In this document: positions 17,754-26,213 of the stretch, one piece after another | How positions within the stretch are numbered: position 1 is the first letter of the stretch | Layout of the letters: the number at the start of each line of letters is the position of its first letter | Source of the DNA: Mycobacterium sp. URHD0025 | GTDB taxonomy: Bacteria; Actinomycetota; Actinomycetes; Mycobacteriales; Mycobacteriaceae | Direction: 5' to 3' | NCBI RefSeq assembly: GCF_000426065.1 | Contig: NZ_AUEQ01000012.1 | Span: 272,249 to 336,248 of the forward strand | DNA: 64,000 nt | Made by a program: the position numbers and the translations under genes | Notes under the pieces: generated by a model | Seen by the model: the letters and a program-made list of their open reading frames with translations, nothing else | Told to the model about the DNA's origin: nothing | Database searches by the model: none

Positions 17754-19109
17754 ATGGTCAGGATTCATACGGTCGTGGCGGGGGAGACGCTGTCAGCACT
17801 GGCGCTGCGGTTCTACGGAGACGCGGAACTGTACCGGCTGATCGTGGCGGCCAACGCAATTCCCAATCCCGACGTCGTCAGCGTCGGGCAAAAATTGGTC
17901 TTTCCCGATTACACGCGGTACACCGCCGTCCCCGGAGACACGTTGCCTGCCGTGGCTTCCCGTTTCTACGGGCATGCCGAGTTGTCCCGTTTGGTAGCTG
18001 CCGCCAGCGGCATCGCCGATGGCGCCGGCCTCAATCCGGGGCAACGGCTCATCGTGCCGGAGCTCAAGAGGTATACGGTGGCTCCCGGGGATACGTTGTC
18101 GGCGTTGGCATCACAGTTCTACGGCGACGCCTCGTTCTATCCACCGATAGCCGGTGTCAACGGCATCCCCGACCCAGGTCACATCAACCCCGGACAGACG
18201 CTGGTCATCTTCAGTGGTCGTGGCGACGGGTTCGGCCTGCGCATCGTCGACCGCAACGAGGCCGACCCCCGCCTCTGGTACTACCGGTTCCAGACTGCGG
18301 CTGTCGGATGGAACCCCGGCGTCAACGTCCTGCTCCCGGACGACTACCACACCAGCGGCCGCACCTACCCCGTGCTCTACATGTTCCACGGCGGCAACGA
18401 CGACTTCCGCTCGTTCGACTTCATGGGTATTCGCGACTGGACGGCAGGAAAGCCGATCATCGTGGTGATGCCCGACGGGGGGCATGCCGGCTGGTATTCC
18501 AACCCGGTCACTTCCTTTGTCGGACCGCGCAACTGGGAGACATTCCACATCGCCCAGCTGCTGCCGTGGATCGAGGCGAATTTCCGCACGTACGCGGAGT
18601 ATGACGGGCGCGCGGTCGGTGGCTTCTCGATGGGCGGCTTCGGTGCGCTGAAGTACACGGCCAAGTACTACGGCCACTTCGCATCGGTCAGCGCTCACTC
18701 CGGTCCGGCGAGCCTGCGCCGCGATTTCGGCCTCGTGGTGCACTGGGCGAACATCACCTCGGCGGTCTTGGATCTGGCCGGAGGAACGGTTTACGGCGCC
18801 CCGCTGTGGGACCAGGTCAGGGTCAGTGCCGACAATCCGGTCGAGCGGATCGAGAGCTACCGCAACAAGCGGATCTTCCTGGTTGCTGGAACCAGTCCCG
18901 ATCCGCTCAATTGGTTCGACAGCGTGAATGAGACGCAGGTCCTTGCCGGCCAACGGGAGTTCCGCGACCTTCTCGGACGTGCCGGCATCCCGTTCGAAGC
19001 GCACGAGGTGCCCGGCGGTCATGTCTTCCGTCCCGACATGTTCCTACAGGATCTCGACGGGATCATCGCGCGACTGCGTCCAGCCAACGTTGTCAGTAGC
19101 ACTTTGTAA
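17754..19109 (+). CDS. Triple-LysM protein fused to an esterase (EsterD/Ag85-like fold)
   Basis: 451 residues. Three LysM repeats of about 48 residues each fill positions 3-150 (VVAGETLSALALRFYGD, VPGDTLPAVASRFYGH, VAPGDTLSALASQFYGD). An alpha/beta-hydrolase of the esterase D/antigen 85 type follows at about 160-445. It carries YPVLYMFHGG, the nucleophile motif GGFSMGG with Ser292, and a late His in VPGGHVFRPDMF. LysM binds N-acetylglucosamine polymers such as peptidoglycan, so the enzyme would be held on the wall. No signal peptide is visible: LysM1 begins at residue 3 and an upstream stop prevents extension. Rpf and a PepD-like protease follow. The ester substrate is unknown. Confidence 0.85.
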   Translation: MVRIHTVVAGETLSALALRFYGDAELYRLIVAANAIPNPDVVSVGQKLVFPDYTRYTAVPGDTLPAVASRFYGHAELSRLVAAASGIADGAGLNPGQRLIVPELKRYTVAPGDTLSALASQFYGDASFYPPIAGVNGIPDPGHINPGQTLVIFSGRGDGFGLRIVDRNEADPRLWYYRFQTAAVGWNPGVNVLLPDDYHTSGRTYPVLYMFHGGNDDFRSFDFMGIRDWTAGKPIIVVMPDGGHAGWYSNPVTSFVGPRNWETFHIAQLLPWIEANFRTYAEYDGRAVGGFSMGGFGALKYTAKYYGHFASVSAHSGPASLRRDFGLVVHWANITSAVLDLAGGTVYGAPLWDQVRVSADNPVERIESYRNKRIFLVAGTSPDPLNWFDSVNETQVLAGQREFRDLLGRAGIPFEAHEVPGGHVFRPDMFLQDLDGIIARLRPANVVSSTL

Positions 19110-19507
19110 CAGCAACCTCACCTCTCTCAACTGTCACATTTGCATCAGAAATCATTCTTTTCACTACCAACGCTTTGGAAACTTAATTCACGGTAGCCAA
19201 CAATTGTCACAGTGGGCGAGGCTGGAATTTAGAAACCCTCGTCGGTGCACGTGGGAGGGCACGGTTGCCAGCAATAGGTGGTCTGGCCTGGAGTTTTGCT
19301 TTCATGGCGTCCGGACCTCGCCATGCCCATCTGCCACATCAGCCGCATAACTATTAAATAAACTCAAAGAAGATAATTAGACTCTCTAGCACGGCTATTT
19401 TACTTTCGCCTCATCGGTAAACTCTGTATCACGATGGGCTGCAAATAGTCTTTCGCCCGCCATTACAGGCGTGCACAGGCAGTGCATGCCGCGATGAAGG
19501 GATCGAC
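19110..19507. other. AT-rich intergenic region before the rpf gene
   Basis: About 400 bases, markedly richer in A+T than the rest of the window (runs such as 19148-19195 and 19342-19370). It contains two TGTCACA heptamers (19132-19138 and 19205-19211) and a 7-bp stem CATGGCG/CGCCATG with a 9-base loop (19303-19325). Near the rpf start there is a hairpin GTGCAC...GTGCATG (about 19471-19491). No ORF is supported. It may hold the regulated promoter and a 5' leader of rpf. I do not see the core motifs of the ydaO/c-di-AMP riboswitch known from some actinobacterial rpf leaders. Confidence 0.5.
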
Positions 19508-19918
19508 ATGCGCGTGCGCAAGGTCGTCACCGTCTTCGGTTTCGTCGGTGCGATCGCTCTGGCTCAGACCGTCTTGACAGTCCCCAACGCCGGTGCGGAA
19601 CCGAACTGGGACGCGATGGCGCAATGTGAATCGGGCGGCAACTGGTCTGCTGACACCGGCAACGGCTTCTACGGTGGGCTCCAATTCGCGCCCGCCACGT
19701 GGGCATCCCATGGGGGTAGGGGATCGCCCGCCGAGGCCAGTCGCGAGGAACAGATTCAGGTGGCCCGCAACGTATTGCGAACTCAAGGGCTCGGGGCTTG
19801 GCCGGTGTGTGGCGGGCCGATCGGCATGGCGACCGGGACCTGCCGCCAGATGGTGGCGTGGATTCCCATCGGGCACTTGCCACGTCTGTGTACCGTGGTG
19901 CTCAATCCGCTGTCCTGA
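19508..19918 (+). CDS. Resuscitation-promoting factor (transglycosylase-like)
   Basis: 136 residues, like the short RpfC/RpfD/RpfE type. A signal peptide (VVTVFGFVGAIALAQTVL..NAGA) is followed directly by the Rpf domain: WDAMAQCESGGNW, with catalytic Glu41, then NGFYGGLQFAPATWASHGG and EQIQVARNVL. The two Cys (in QCESGG and WPVCGGP) form the usual disulphide. Rpf domains cut peptidoglycan glycan strands and wake dormant cells. ATG 19508 has AAGGGA upstream. The C-terminal tail after the domain is short. The AT-rich leader upstream suggests regulated expression. Confidence 0.93.
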   Translation: MRVRKVVTVFGFVGAIALAQTVLTVPNAGAEPNWDAMAQCESGGNWSADTGNGFYGGLQFAPATWASHGGRGSPAEASREEQIQVARNVLRTQGLGAWPVCGGPIGMATGTCRQMVAWIPIGHLPRLCTVVLNPLS

Positions 19919-20066
19919 TACCCGTTTTCGCCAGTTGCGGTGAGCTCTCGACAGCTCAGGTTGACGACGTCCCTGCCGCGGTTGCGCTTTCGGTGGCTCG
20001 GTCCCGTGTGCCTGTGACGGTGCCCACGCGCGGCGGGGCAAAGTCTTGGGCCGCACCGAACCTCCT

Positions 20067-20082
20067 CTCAGCAAACCCTCAG
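20067..20082 (+). promoter_or_regulatory. CTCAG direct repeat upstream of the PepD-like protease
   Basis: CTCAG occurs at 20067-20071 and 20078-20082, an 11-base period, about 75 nt before the protease start. One-turn direct repeats are the usual target of OmpR/PhoP-type response regulators. MprA regulates pepD in M. tuberculosis and binds direct repeats, so MprA is the candidate. That assignment is inference. Confidence 0.4.
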
Positions 20083-20156
20083 TGCGGTAACGCAACATCT
20101 ACGTAGGCGCCGGCAGGGCGCATAAATGTCGGTGTCGCAAGGGAAGAAGCAAACGC

Positions 20157-21626
20157 ATGAATCAGTGGTCGGGGATGTCGTCGCAAAGTAGCAACCGTGA
20201 CTGGGAAGCGAATGGCACGGCGGATCAACGGGATTCAAGCCCGTGGAGCCGCAAGGGCTATCAGCAGCCGTACCCGCCTTATGGGGTGCATCCCGAGGTG
20301 ACCCAGAAGTTCGACGCCCCTCTGGTGCAGGAGAGTTCACAGCCGAAGAAGAAGTCGCGCGTCGGTGTGCTCGTCGCCGGCACCGCGGCGGTGGCGATGG
20401 CTACCGGCGCAGTGGCCGCAGTCGCCGTGGTGGATCACGCCGCACGCCCGACGCCAGTCGCTCAGGCACCGGCCGCTGACCGCATCGGCATACCTTCGCC
20501 GGCCGTGGGAGCCGCTCCGGCACAGCCGAAGGGTTCCGCACCCGCCGGGTCTGTTGAACAGGTCTCCGCCAAGGTGCTGCCCAGCGTGGTGAAGTTGCAG
20601 GTCGAGACCGGTCAAGGGCGGGAGGAAGGGTCCGGCATCGTTCTGAGCGAAGACGGCCTGATCCTGACCAACAACCACGTCGTGGCCTCGGCCGCCCAAG
20701 GTGCCGGCGGTCAGGGTCCGATGGCCGCGCAGGCGTCACCTGATGGCGCGTTCCCCGGATTCCCGCGCGGACTGCTTCCCGGCGGACAGTTCCCCGGCGA
20801 CGACCCGTATTCGCCCGACGGCCCTTCGGCCAACAGTTCCGGTCGCTCCGGCGGCGCCATCCAGGCGACCATCACGATGTCCGACGGACGCACGGCGCCG
20901 TTCACCGTTGTCGGCACCGATCCCGACGACGACATAGCGGTGGTGAAAGCGCAGAACGTCTCCGGGCTCACTCCGATCACGATCGGCTCGTCGAAAGACC
21001 TCAAGGTGGGCCAGAACGTCGTTGCGGTCGGCTCGCCTCTGGGCCTTCAGGGCACCGTGACGACCGGCATCATCAGCGCGCTGGATCGCCCGGTCGCGAC
21101 CGGCGACGGGCAATCCGGCCAGCATTCGGTGATGAGTGCCATTCAGACTGACGCCGCGATCAATCCCGGCAACTCCGGTGGTGCTCTGGTGGACATGAAC
21201 GGGGACCTCATCGGCGTCAATTCGGCGATCGCATCGTTGGGGGACAGTCAGGGTTCGCAAGGTGGCGGGCAAGCCGGATCCATCGGTCTGGGTTTCGCCA
21301 TCCCGGTGGATCAAGCCAAACGTATTGCCGACGAACTTGTTTCGACGGGAACCGTGCAGCACGCCTCGTTGGGCGTGCAACTTTCCGGCAATGACACCCG
21401 GGGCGCCGCCGTCGCCGGCGTCGTCGCAGGCGGTCCGGCAGCAGCCGCGGGCCTGCCGGAAGGAGCAGTGATCACCAAGGTCGACAACCATGTGATCGAC
21501 GGTCCGGATGCCCTGGTCGCCGCCGTGCGCTCCAAGGCGCCGGGGGACACCGTGACGCTGACCTATGAGGATGCGTCCGGAGCTTCGCGAACCGTGGATG
21601 TCACTCTCGGGCAGGTGCAGGCGTAG
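20157..21626 (+). CDS. HtrA/PepD-like membrane serine protease with PDZ domain
   Basis: 489 residues. A cytoplasmic Gln/Pro-rich N-terminus is followed by one membrane helix (VGVLVAGTAAVAMATGAVAA, about residues 68-90). The trypsin-like protease follows at about 135-390, with triad His174 (LTNNHVVAS), Asp259 (DDDIAVVKA) and Ser340 (NPGNSGGAL). A C-terminal PDZ domain is at about 395-485 (GVQLSGNDTRGAAVAGVVAG, then GPAAAAGLPEGAVI). A large Gly/Pro insertion lies between His and Asp. The plan matches mycobacterial PepD, a periplasmic-side quality-control protease tied to MprAB and SigE stress signalling. It is transcribed from its own 240-nt upstream region. Confidence 0.92.
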   Translation: MNQWSGMSSQSSNRDWEANGTADQRDSSPWSRKGYQQPYPPYGVHPEVTQKFDAPLVQESSQPKKKSRVGVLVAGTAAVAMATGAVAAVAVVDHAARPTPVAQAPAADRIGIPSPAVGAAPAQPKGSAPAGSVEQVSAKVLPSVVKLQVETGQGREEGSGIVLSEDGLILTNNHVVASAAQGAGGQGPMAAQASPDGAFPGFPRGLLPGGQFPGDDPYSPDGPSANSSGRSGGAIQATITMSDGRTAPFTVVGTDPDDDIAVVKAQNVSGLTPITIGSSKDLKVGQNVVAVGSPLGLQGTVTTGIISALDRPVATGDGQSGQHSVMSAIQTDAAINPGNSGGALVDMNGDLIGVNSAIASLGDSQGSQGGGQAGSIGLGFAIPVDQAKRIADELVSTGTVQHASLGVQLSGNDTRGAAVAGVVAGGPAAAAGLPEGAVITKVDNHVIDGPDALVAAVRSKAPGDTVTLTYEDASGASRTVDVTLGQVQA

Positions 21627-21637
21627 GAACCTCGGAG

Positions 21638-21671
21638 TCGGCCCCAGCCTGGTATTCCTGGCTGGGGCCGA
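21638..21671. terminator. Hairpin between convergent genes
   Basis: TCGGCCCCAGCC (21638-21649) pairs with GGCTGGGGCCGA (21660-21671); after a mismatch GG/CC continues the stem into a TATT loop. It lies between the stop codons of the protease and the AraC-type regulator. There is no clear T run, as is common for mycobacterial terminators. Confidence 0.65.
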
Positions 21672-21693
21672 TCGTCATTGCCGTTTCGGGGGG

Positions 21694-22749
21694 TCACGTA
21701 ATCGGCGATGCTCCCGGAAATGGTTGTAGCACAGCAGGATTTCCCACGCTGTGGCGGTACGCGGTGGGCGTGGTGTCGAACCAGCGCTTGCAGGCTCGGG
21801 TGAGCACGCTGTGTTCGGCATAGCCGAGATGGCGGCAGATTTGGTCCAGGCTCAGGTCGGTATCGAGCAGTAGCCGGTGGGCGACGTCGCGGCGGGTCTC
21901 CTCGAGTAGTTCGGCGAAGGTGGTGTCTTCGGCGGCCAGGCGGCGACGCAGGGTTTTGGGGTGAAGGCCGAACTGACGCGCGGCGATCTCGGCGGTGAGA
22001 TTTCCGGTCGGCAGTAATTGGCGGATGACGCTGCGCAGAGTGTCTGCCAGGCCGCGGGTCGTGGTGGCCGGGGTGGTGGACAGGTAGTTCAGGGCGAGTT
22101 GATGGGCGACGATGTCGTGGCTGAGCGGCCGTTGCAGATCGCTTGCGCGCACGGTGAATCCGGCGATCGGCTCGTCGAAGTGCGGCGGGCAACCGAAATA
22201 GCGGCGATAGTCGGTTTTGGTGCCCAGCGCCGGGTGGGGCAGGTGCACGGCCACGGGTCGGTAGGCGGTGCCCAGAAACAGATGCAGCGCCTGCAATGTG
22301 ACACCGAGCGCCAGTTCGATCGCCTGCGCCTGCGCCTGCGCAGGTCGCGGATTGAGCAGGAAGTCGAACTCGAACCGGCCCAGTGCGGGATCGGGATGGA
22401 CAGTGACCCGCGTGACGATGCCGGGACTGTAGGCGTTCATGTAGGTGTCGAGTACGGCGAACGCGTCGGCAACGGTGGCCGAGGTGCGGGCCGCGAATCC
22501 GACCGGGCCGAGGATGTCGATGCTTTGGCGCAGCGCGAGCTGACGACCGAAGTCACCCACGTTGAGAACCACGGCCGCGTCCTCCACGGCGGCGATGGCG
22601 TTGCGCAGCGGGATATATCGGTCACGGTGCCCGACGTCATCGGCATCGAGGTTGACCAATCCGAGCAACGCTGCGGGGTCACCGCCGTGCGCGGTCACCA
22701 GTGACGAATACCCGGTCAGTGAAGAGCCCCGGATCAGCAACATGTCCAT
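21694..22749 (-). CDS. AraC-family transcriptional regulator
   Basis: About 351 residues from ATG 22749 (MDMLLIRGSSLTGYSSLV). An arabinose-binding-like sensor domain occupies the first 230 residues. The C-terminal AraC DNA-binding domain is at about 245-340 (NLTAEIAARQFGLHPKTLRR, then DLSLDQICRHLGYAEHSVLTRACKRWF). An upstream ATG at 22839 would add 30 residues not typical of the family. It is divergent from the DUF1254 lipoprotein gene and is its likely regulator. AGTCAAGA direct repeats in the intervening DNA would suit such a protein. The ligand is unknown. Confidence 0.85.
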   Translation of the reverse strand: MDMLLIRGSSLTGYSSLVTAHGGDPAALLGLVNLDADDVGHRDRYIPLRNAIAAVEDAAVVLNVGDFGRQLALRQSIDILGPVGFAARTSATVADAFAVLDTYMNAYSPGIVTRVTVHPDPALGRFEFDFLLNPRPAQAQAQAIELALGVTLQALHLFLGTAYRPVAVHLPHPALGTKTDYRRYFGCPPHFDEPIAGFTVRASDLQRPLSHDIVAHQLALNYLSTTPATTTRGLADTLRSVIRQLLPTGNLTAEIAARQFGLHPKTLRRRLAAEDTTFAELLEETRRDVAHRLLLDTDLSLDQICRHLGYAEHSVLTRACKRWFDTTPTAYRHSVGNPAVLQPFPGASPIT

Positions 22750-22752
22750 GAC

Positions 22753-22781
22753 AGTCAAGAACTTGTCCAGGAAAGTCAAGA
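22753..22781. promoter_or_regulatory. AGTCAAGA direct repeats spaced 21 bp
   Basis: AGTCAAGA occurs at 22753-22760 and again at 22774-22781, two helical turns apart. The pair lies just upstream of the AraC-type gene and between it and the divergent lipoprotein gene. AraC proteins bind direct repeats at this spacing, so this is a candidate operator. Confidence 0.45.
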
Positions 22782-22895
22782 CAACCTGGTCGGCATGCAG
22801 CAAGATGATCGGAGCCCGGTTCACTGGCGACGGTGACATGGGGACGGGCCCGTTGTAACTACACGCGTGCCGGTGCGGCACGCCGGTCTGTCCCG

Positions 22896-24356
22896 ATGAA
22901 GGGGTGTGGGTTGAAGTTCTCCAATTCGTGGCAATGGCTGAAGGGTGCGGTTGCCGTGATAGCGGCGACGGCTGCATCGACGGCTGCGCTGACGGCGTGC
23001 AGCGGTACCGGCGGATCCGACGATCGGAATGAGTTGAGCATGGAGCAAGTGCGCGAAATCGCGAAAGAAGCCTACATTTACGGCTTTCCGATGGTCGACA
23101 ACTACCGCATCCAATACTCCTACTTCGTCGACAAGGAGGATTCGAATTACAAGGGCGCATGGAACCAGCTCCACAGCATCGCCCGCGTTGCCACACCGGC
23201 CGACACCGCCATCCAGACACCCAACTCCGACACGCCCTATTCCTTCGTCGGCGCTGACCTGCGCAGCGAGCCGCTCGTGCTGACCATCCCGCCCATCGAG
23301 GCCGGGCGCTACTTCTCCGTGCAGTTCATCGACGCCTACACCTACAATTTCGCCTACGTCGGCAGCCGCACCACCGGCAACGGCGGCGGCACATATCTGC
23401 TTGCCGGACCGAACTGGCACGGCGAGAAGCCCGCCGGCATCACCGAAGTCGTCCAGTCCGACACCGATTTCGCGTTCGCCGCCTACCGCACCCAGCTGTT
23501 CGGTCCCGACGACCTCGACAACGTCAAGAAGATCCAGGCAAGCTACCGGGCCCAACCCTTGTCGGCGTTTCTGAACCAGCCGGCCCCGGCCGCAGCGCCC
23601 GCCATCGACTTCGTCAAACCCCTGGCGCCCGAGCAGGAGAAGACCTCGGCCGAGTTCTTCGACATCCTGGACTTCACGCTGCGCTACGCCCCGACGCTGC
23701 CGTCGGAGAAAGACCTGCGAGCCCGTTTCGCCACCATCGGTATCGGCGGTGACGACGCCTTCAACGCAGACACGCTGACACCCGATATGCGCGCCGCCAT
23801 CGAAGGCGGAATGGCCGACGCCTGGGCAGAATTCACCGCTTTGCAGACAGACAAGATCAACACCGGGAAGGTGACCACCGCCGATCTTTTCGGAAGCCCC
23901 GAGGAAATGGGCGACAACTACCTCTACCGGATGGCCGGGGCCGTGCTGGGCATCTACGGCAACACCAAGCAGGAGGCGATCTACCCGTACTTCGCGACCG
24001 ACTCGGCTGGAGCGCCGCTGAACGGGGCCAACAACTACACCTACCGGTTCCCGCCCGGACAGCTGCCTCCTGTCAAGGCGTTCTGGTCGTTGACCATGTA
24101 CAAGCTGCCGGAGATCCTGCTGGCGGCCAATCCCATCGACCGGTACCTGGTCAACTCAGCGATGCTGCCGAGCCTCAAACCCGACGCCGACGGCGGTTAC
24201 ACCCTCTACATTCAGCACGCATCACCAGGCGCGGACAAGGAATCCAACTGGCTGCCTGCTCCGCAAGGCCCGTTCAGTCTCGTCGAACGGCTGTACTGGC
24301 CCGAGCAATCCGCGATCGATGGCCACTGGCAGGCACCCAAACCGCAGAAGGTCTAG
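22896..24356 (+). CDS. DUF1254/DUF1214-domain lipoprotein
   Basis: About 486 residues. A lipoprotein signal (ATAASTAALTACSGTG, lipobox LTAC) precedes a DUF1254 domain (EAYIYGFPMVDNYRIQYSYF, then IARVATPADTAIQTPNSDTPYS) and a C-terminal DUF1214 domain (AFWSLTMYKLPEILLAANPI, then LVNSAMLPSLKPDADGGYTL). Such two-domain proteins are widespread in mycobacteria and proteobacteria and of unknown function. Some lie in lipid or xenobiotic clusters. ATG 22896 or TTG 22911 could start translation, and both keep the signal. The divergent AraC-type gene probably controls it. Confidence 0.85.
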   Translation: MKGCGLKFSNSWQWLKGAVAVIAATAASTAALTACSGTGGSDDRNELSMEQVREIAKEAYIYGFPMVDNYRIQYSYFVDKEDSNYKGAWNQLHSIARVATPADTAIQTPNSDTPYSFVGADLRSEPLVLTIPPIEAGRYFSVQFIDAYTYNFAYVGSRTTGNGGGTYLLAGPNWHGEKPAGITEVVQSDTDFAFAAYRTQLFGPDDLDNVKKIQASYRAQPLSAFLNQPAPAAAPAIDFVKPLAPEQEKTSAEFFDILDFTLRYAPTLPSEKDLRARFATIGIGGDDAFNADTLTPDMRAAIEGGMADAWAEFTALQTDKINTGKVTTADLFGSPEEMGDNYLYRMAGAVLGIYGNTKQEAIYPYFATDSAGAPLNGANNYTYRFPPGQLPPVKAFWSLTMYKLPEILLAANPIDRYLVNSAMLPSLKPDADGGYTLYIQHASPGADKESNWLPAPQGPFSLVERLYWPEQSAIDGHWQAPKPQKV

Positions 24357-24451
24357 AACCCATCCTGCGCGAGGTGGCCGCTGGATTCAACCCGGATGAG
24401 AGCACGTACACGCATGGTTTCGTATGTCGATCACCGAACTTGGAGGTTCCG

Positions 24452-24712
24452 ATGAAGAAGTGCACGCTCGTCCTCATTGCTGCCACGGCCCTGTCCATAG
24501 CGCCGATGACGGGAGCGCCCGCCGCGGGCGCGGAAGTCTGTGCCGGCGCCGACGGACGCCATTTCGCCGCCGGCGGCTGCACCGACATCGCCGGTGACGC
24601 CGCCACCGGTGCGGCCATCGCCGCAGCCCACGATCCCTATGTTGCCGGTGAAATCCCTTGTTACACCGTCGAAGGCGTGCCCTACTACACTCCGCCCGGG
24701 GAGCCTTGCTGA
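24452..24712 (+). CDS. Small secreted Cys-containing protein
   Basis: 86 residues. The signal peptide is MKKCTLVLIAATALSIAPMT..AAGA. The mature part has four Cys (VCAGADG, GGCTDIAG, IPCYTVEG, EPC at the very end) that could form two disulphides. The final PYYTPPGEPC is striking. ATG 24452 follows TGGAGG at 7-8 nt. I recognise no family. It lies 95 nt downstream of the lipoprotein gene on the same strand and converges on another small secreted protein. Confidence 0.68.
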   Translation: MKKCTLVLIAATALSIAPMTGAPAAGAEVCAGADGRHFAAGGCTDIAGDAATGAAIAAAHDPYVAGEIPCYTVEGVPYYTPPGEPC

Positions 24713-24759
24713 TTCGTGATCGGAAAGCGCCGGCCCCTCGGGGATTGCCGAGGTGACGA

Positions 24760-25101
24760 CTAGATGGCCCCAGGTGTTCCAGGCGGGCTCATCGACCCGT
24801 CGACATTGGGCACCATTGCCGGGGCCGGGATCCCGCCTCCGGCAGCGTCATCTCCGGGGATGCCGTCGTCGGGCGCCTGGTCGTACATGCCTCCGAAGCA
24901 GGACGGATTCCACCCCTCAGTCGCGCATGCCGGATCATCCGGGCTATTGGGTTCGAAAGTCGCGAGCATGCCGGGTGGCGCTGAAGCGACGGCGGCGATA
25001 TTCGCTGGAAGCACCGCACCCAGCACGGATAGTCCAGCAATCGCCGCCACGGCTGCTCTGTTCAGCGTGTTTCGTGCCTCACAAGTCATCGTCCGACTCA
25101 T
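24760..25101 (-). CDS. Small secreted protein, unknown function
   Basis: 113 residues from ATG 25101, preceded by AAAGGAG. After a signal peptide (LNRAAVAAIAGLSVLGAVLP..) the mature part has two Cys (DPACATEGWNPSCFGGMYDQ) and an acidic, Pro/Gly-rich tail ending in SPPGTPGAI. The motif ACATEGWNPSCFGG suggests a small disulphide-closed structure. No known domain is recognised. It is convergent with the preceding small secreted protein. Confidence 0.65.
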   Translation of the reverse strand: MSRTMTCEARNTLNRAAVAAIAGLSVLGAVLPANIAAVASAPPGMLATFEPNSPDDPACATEGWNPSCFGGMYDQAPDDGIPGDDAAGGGIPAPAMVPNVDGSMSPPGTPGAI

Positions 25102-25256
25102 CTGCCGCTCCTTTACCTGGGACCTGACGCGGGGCGGCTTGACGTTTGCCATGGCCGATCCGGTATTGCCCATGCTTGCAGTTCCGCAGGTGCCGTGGGT
25201 GAAAACCGGAGCTTCGCTGGCAGATCCTGGCGATGCCAGTTGTCAGAGGAGTCCGC

Positions 25257-25676
25257 TCACGTGGACGGCAGGGCATCTACGATCGGGGTGTTCTGGGCTG
25301 CGGCGACCCACCATTTTCCGCCACTGAGCACCAAGACGTACATCGCCATCTCGCTGAAACCACCGTCAAGCGCACTTCGGCGAATCTGCGCCACGGTCAC
25401 CCCTGGTGCGGGGCAGACGACCTGCGCCAGTTCAAAGCGTGATGGCGGAACAACAGGTGGGCCGCTCATCATCCGGCGGTGAATCGGGTTGAGGATCGAA
25501 TATCCTTGGAGTGCCGCGCCTTTCGGCGTGCCCCAAAGGATGTCGCCGGCGAACATGCTGTCGTAGACGTCGGCGTCGCCCGCGTCGCCGCCACGCTGAA
25601 GTTGGTCGATCAGATCACGCACCGCTTGCGAGCCGTCGAGGGTCGGATCATCGAGGTCGGGGCGTCGCGTCGTCAT
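25257..25676 (-). CDS. SnoaL-like/DUF4440 protein (SgcJ/EcaC type)
   Basis: 139 residues. It matches the SgcJ/EcaC-type SnoaL-like fold: an N-terminal helix (LIDQLQRGGDAGDADVYDSM) with FAGDILWGTPKGAALQGYS, then beta strands (RFELAQVVCPAPGVTVAQIRR) and the closing KWWVAAAQNTPIV. Members are small cone-shaped proteins that act in hydration, isomerisation or binding of hydrophobic substrates, and many have no known reaction. It overlaps nothing and lies 33 nt downstream of the DinB-like gene on the same strand, so the two probably form one transcript. Confidence 0.8.
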   Translation of the reverse strand: MTTRRPDLDDPTLDGSQAVRDLIDQLQRGGDAGDADVYDSMFAGDILWGTPKGAALQGYSILNPIHRRMMSGPPVVPPSRFELAQVVCPAPGVTVAQIRRSALDGGFSEMAMYVLVLSGGKWWVAAAQNTPIVDALPST

Positions 25677-25709
25677 CGCTCAACCGTAATATCTCAACTG
25701 CACTTGAGT

Positions 25710-26213
25710 TCAAGGAGTTTCACGCGCCCGGTGATCGGAATCGATCTGTTCGCGAAGAATATCTCCGTGACCCGCGTGCCTGGCGAACTCTTCGATCATG
25801 GCGAGCAGGGTCCATCGCATGCTGACTGTGCCTTCGCGGGGATTGTGCTTTGTGTCGTCGAGGTCGAACCCGGCCGCGATGGCTCGTGACCGCCGGCTCG
25901 CGCGCTCGAACTCGGCGATGACGTCGGGCAGTGTCTCGACGTCTGATACGGCGAAGGTGCCCTCGTCGCGGTTGGAGTATCCGTCGCACTCAGATTCATC
26001 GAGACCGGCCCAGAACCGTTGGAACCAAATCCTTTCCGCAGCAGCGGCATGTTTGAGGATCGAGATCGGCGTCGAAAGCGATGTGACGAGCCGACGGCGG
26101 GCGTCTGCCTCGGACAGGCCTCGTGCTGTCTCGATGAGCGCCTGCCGGTTGCGGTCGAGCATGTTCTCGATGATCTCTCGCTCGCTGCCGTTGGTAATCC
26201 GGTAGGTATTCAT
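25710..26213 (-). CDS. DinB-family protein
   Basis: 167 residues from ATG 26213. It is a four-helix DinB/DUF664-like bundle: IIENMLDRNRQALIETARGL, then PISILKHAAAAERIWFQRFW (His in the second helix), then MRWTLLAMIEEFARHAGHGD with the HAGHGD metal-binding end. Three His at these places form the usual metal site. Members include mycothiol- and bacillithiol-dependent transferases, so a thiol transferase role is possible but unproven. It is upstream of the SnoaL-like gene and probably co-transcribed. Confidence 0.83.
   Translation of the reverse strand: MNTYRITNGSEREIIENMLDRNRQALIETARGLSEADARRRLVTSLSTPISILKHAAAAERIWFQRFWAGLDESECDGYSNRDEGTFAVSDVETLPDVIAEFERASRRSRAIAAGFDLDDTKHNPREGTVSMRWTLLAMIEEFARHAGHGDILREQIDSDHRARETP

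Noticed and set aside
19400..19507. ydaO (c-di-AMP) riboswitch before rpf
   Set aside because: Known in actinobacterial rpf leaders, but I could not find its GGGGACC or CGTAGGCG-type conserved segments here.
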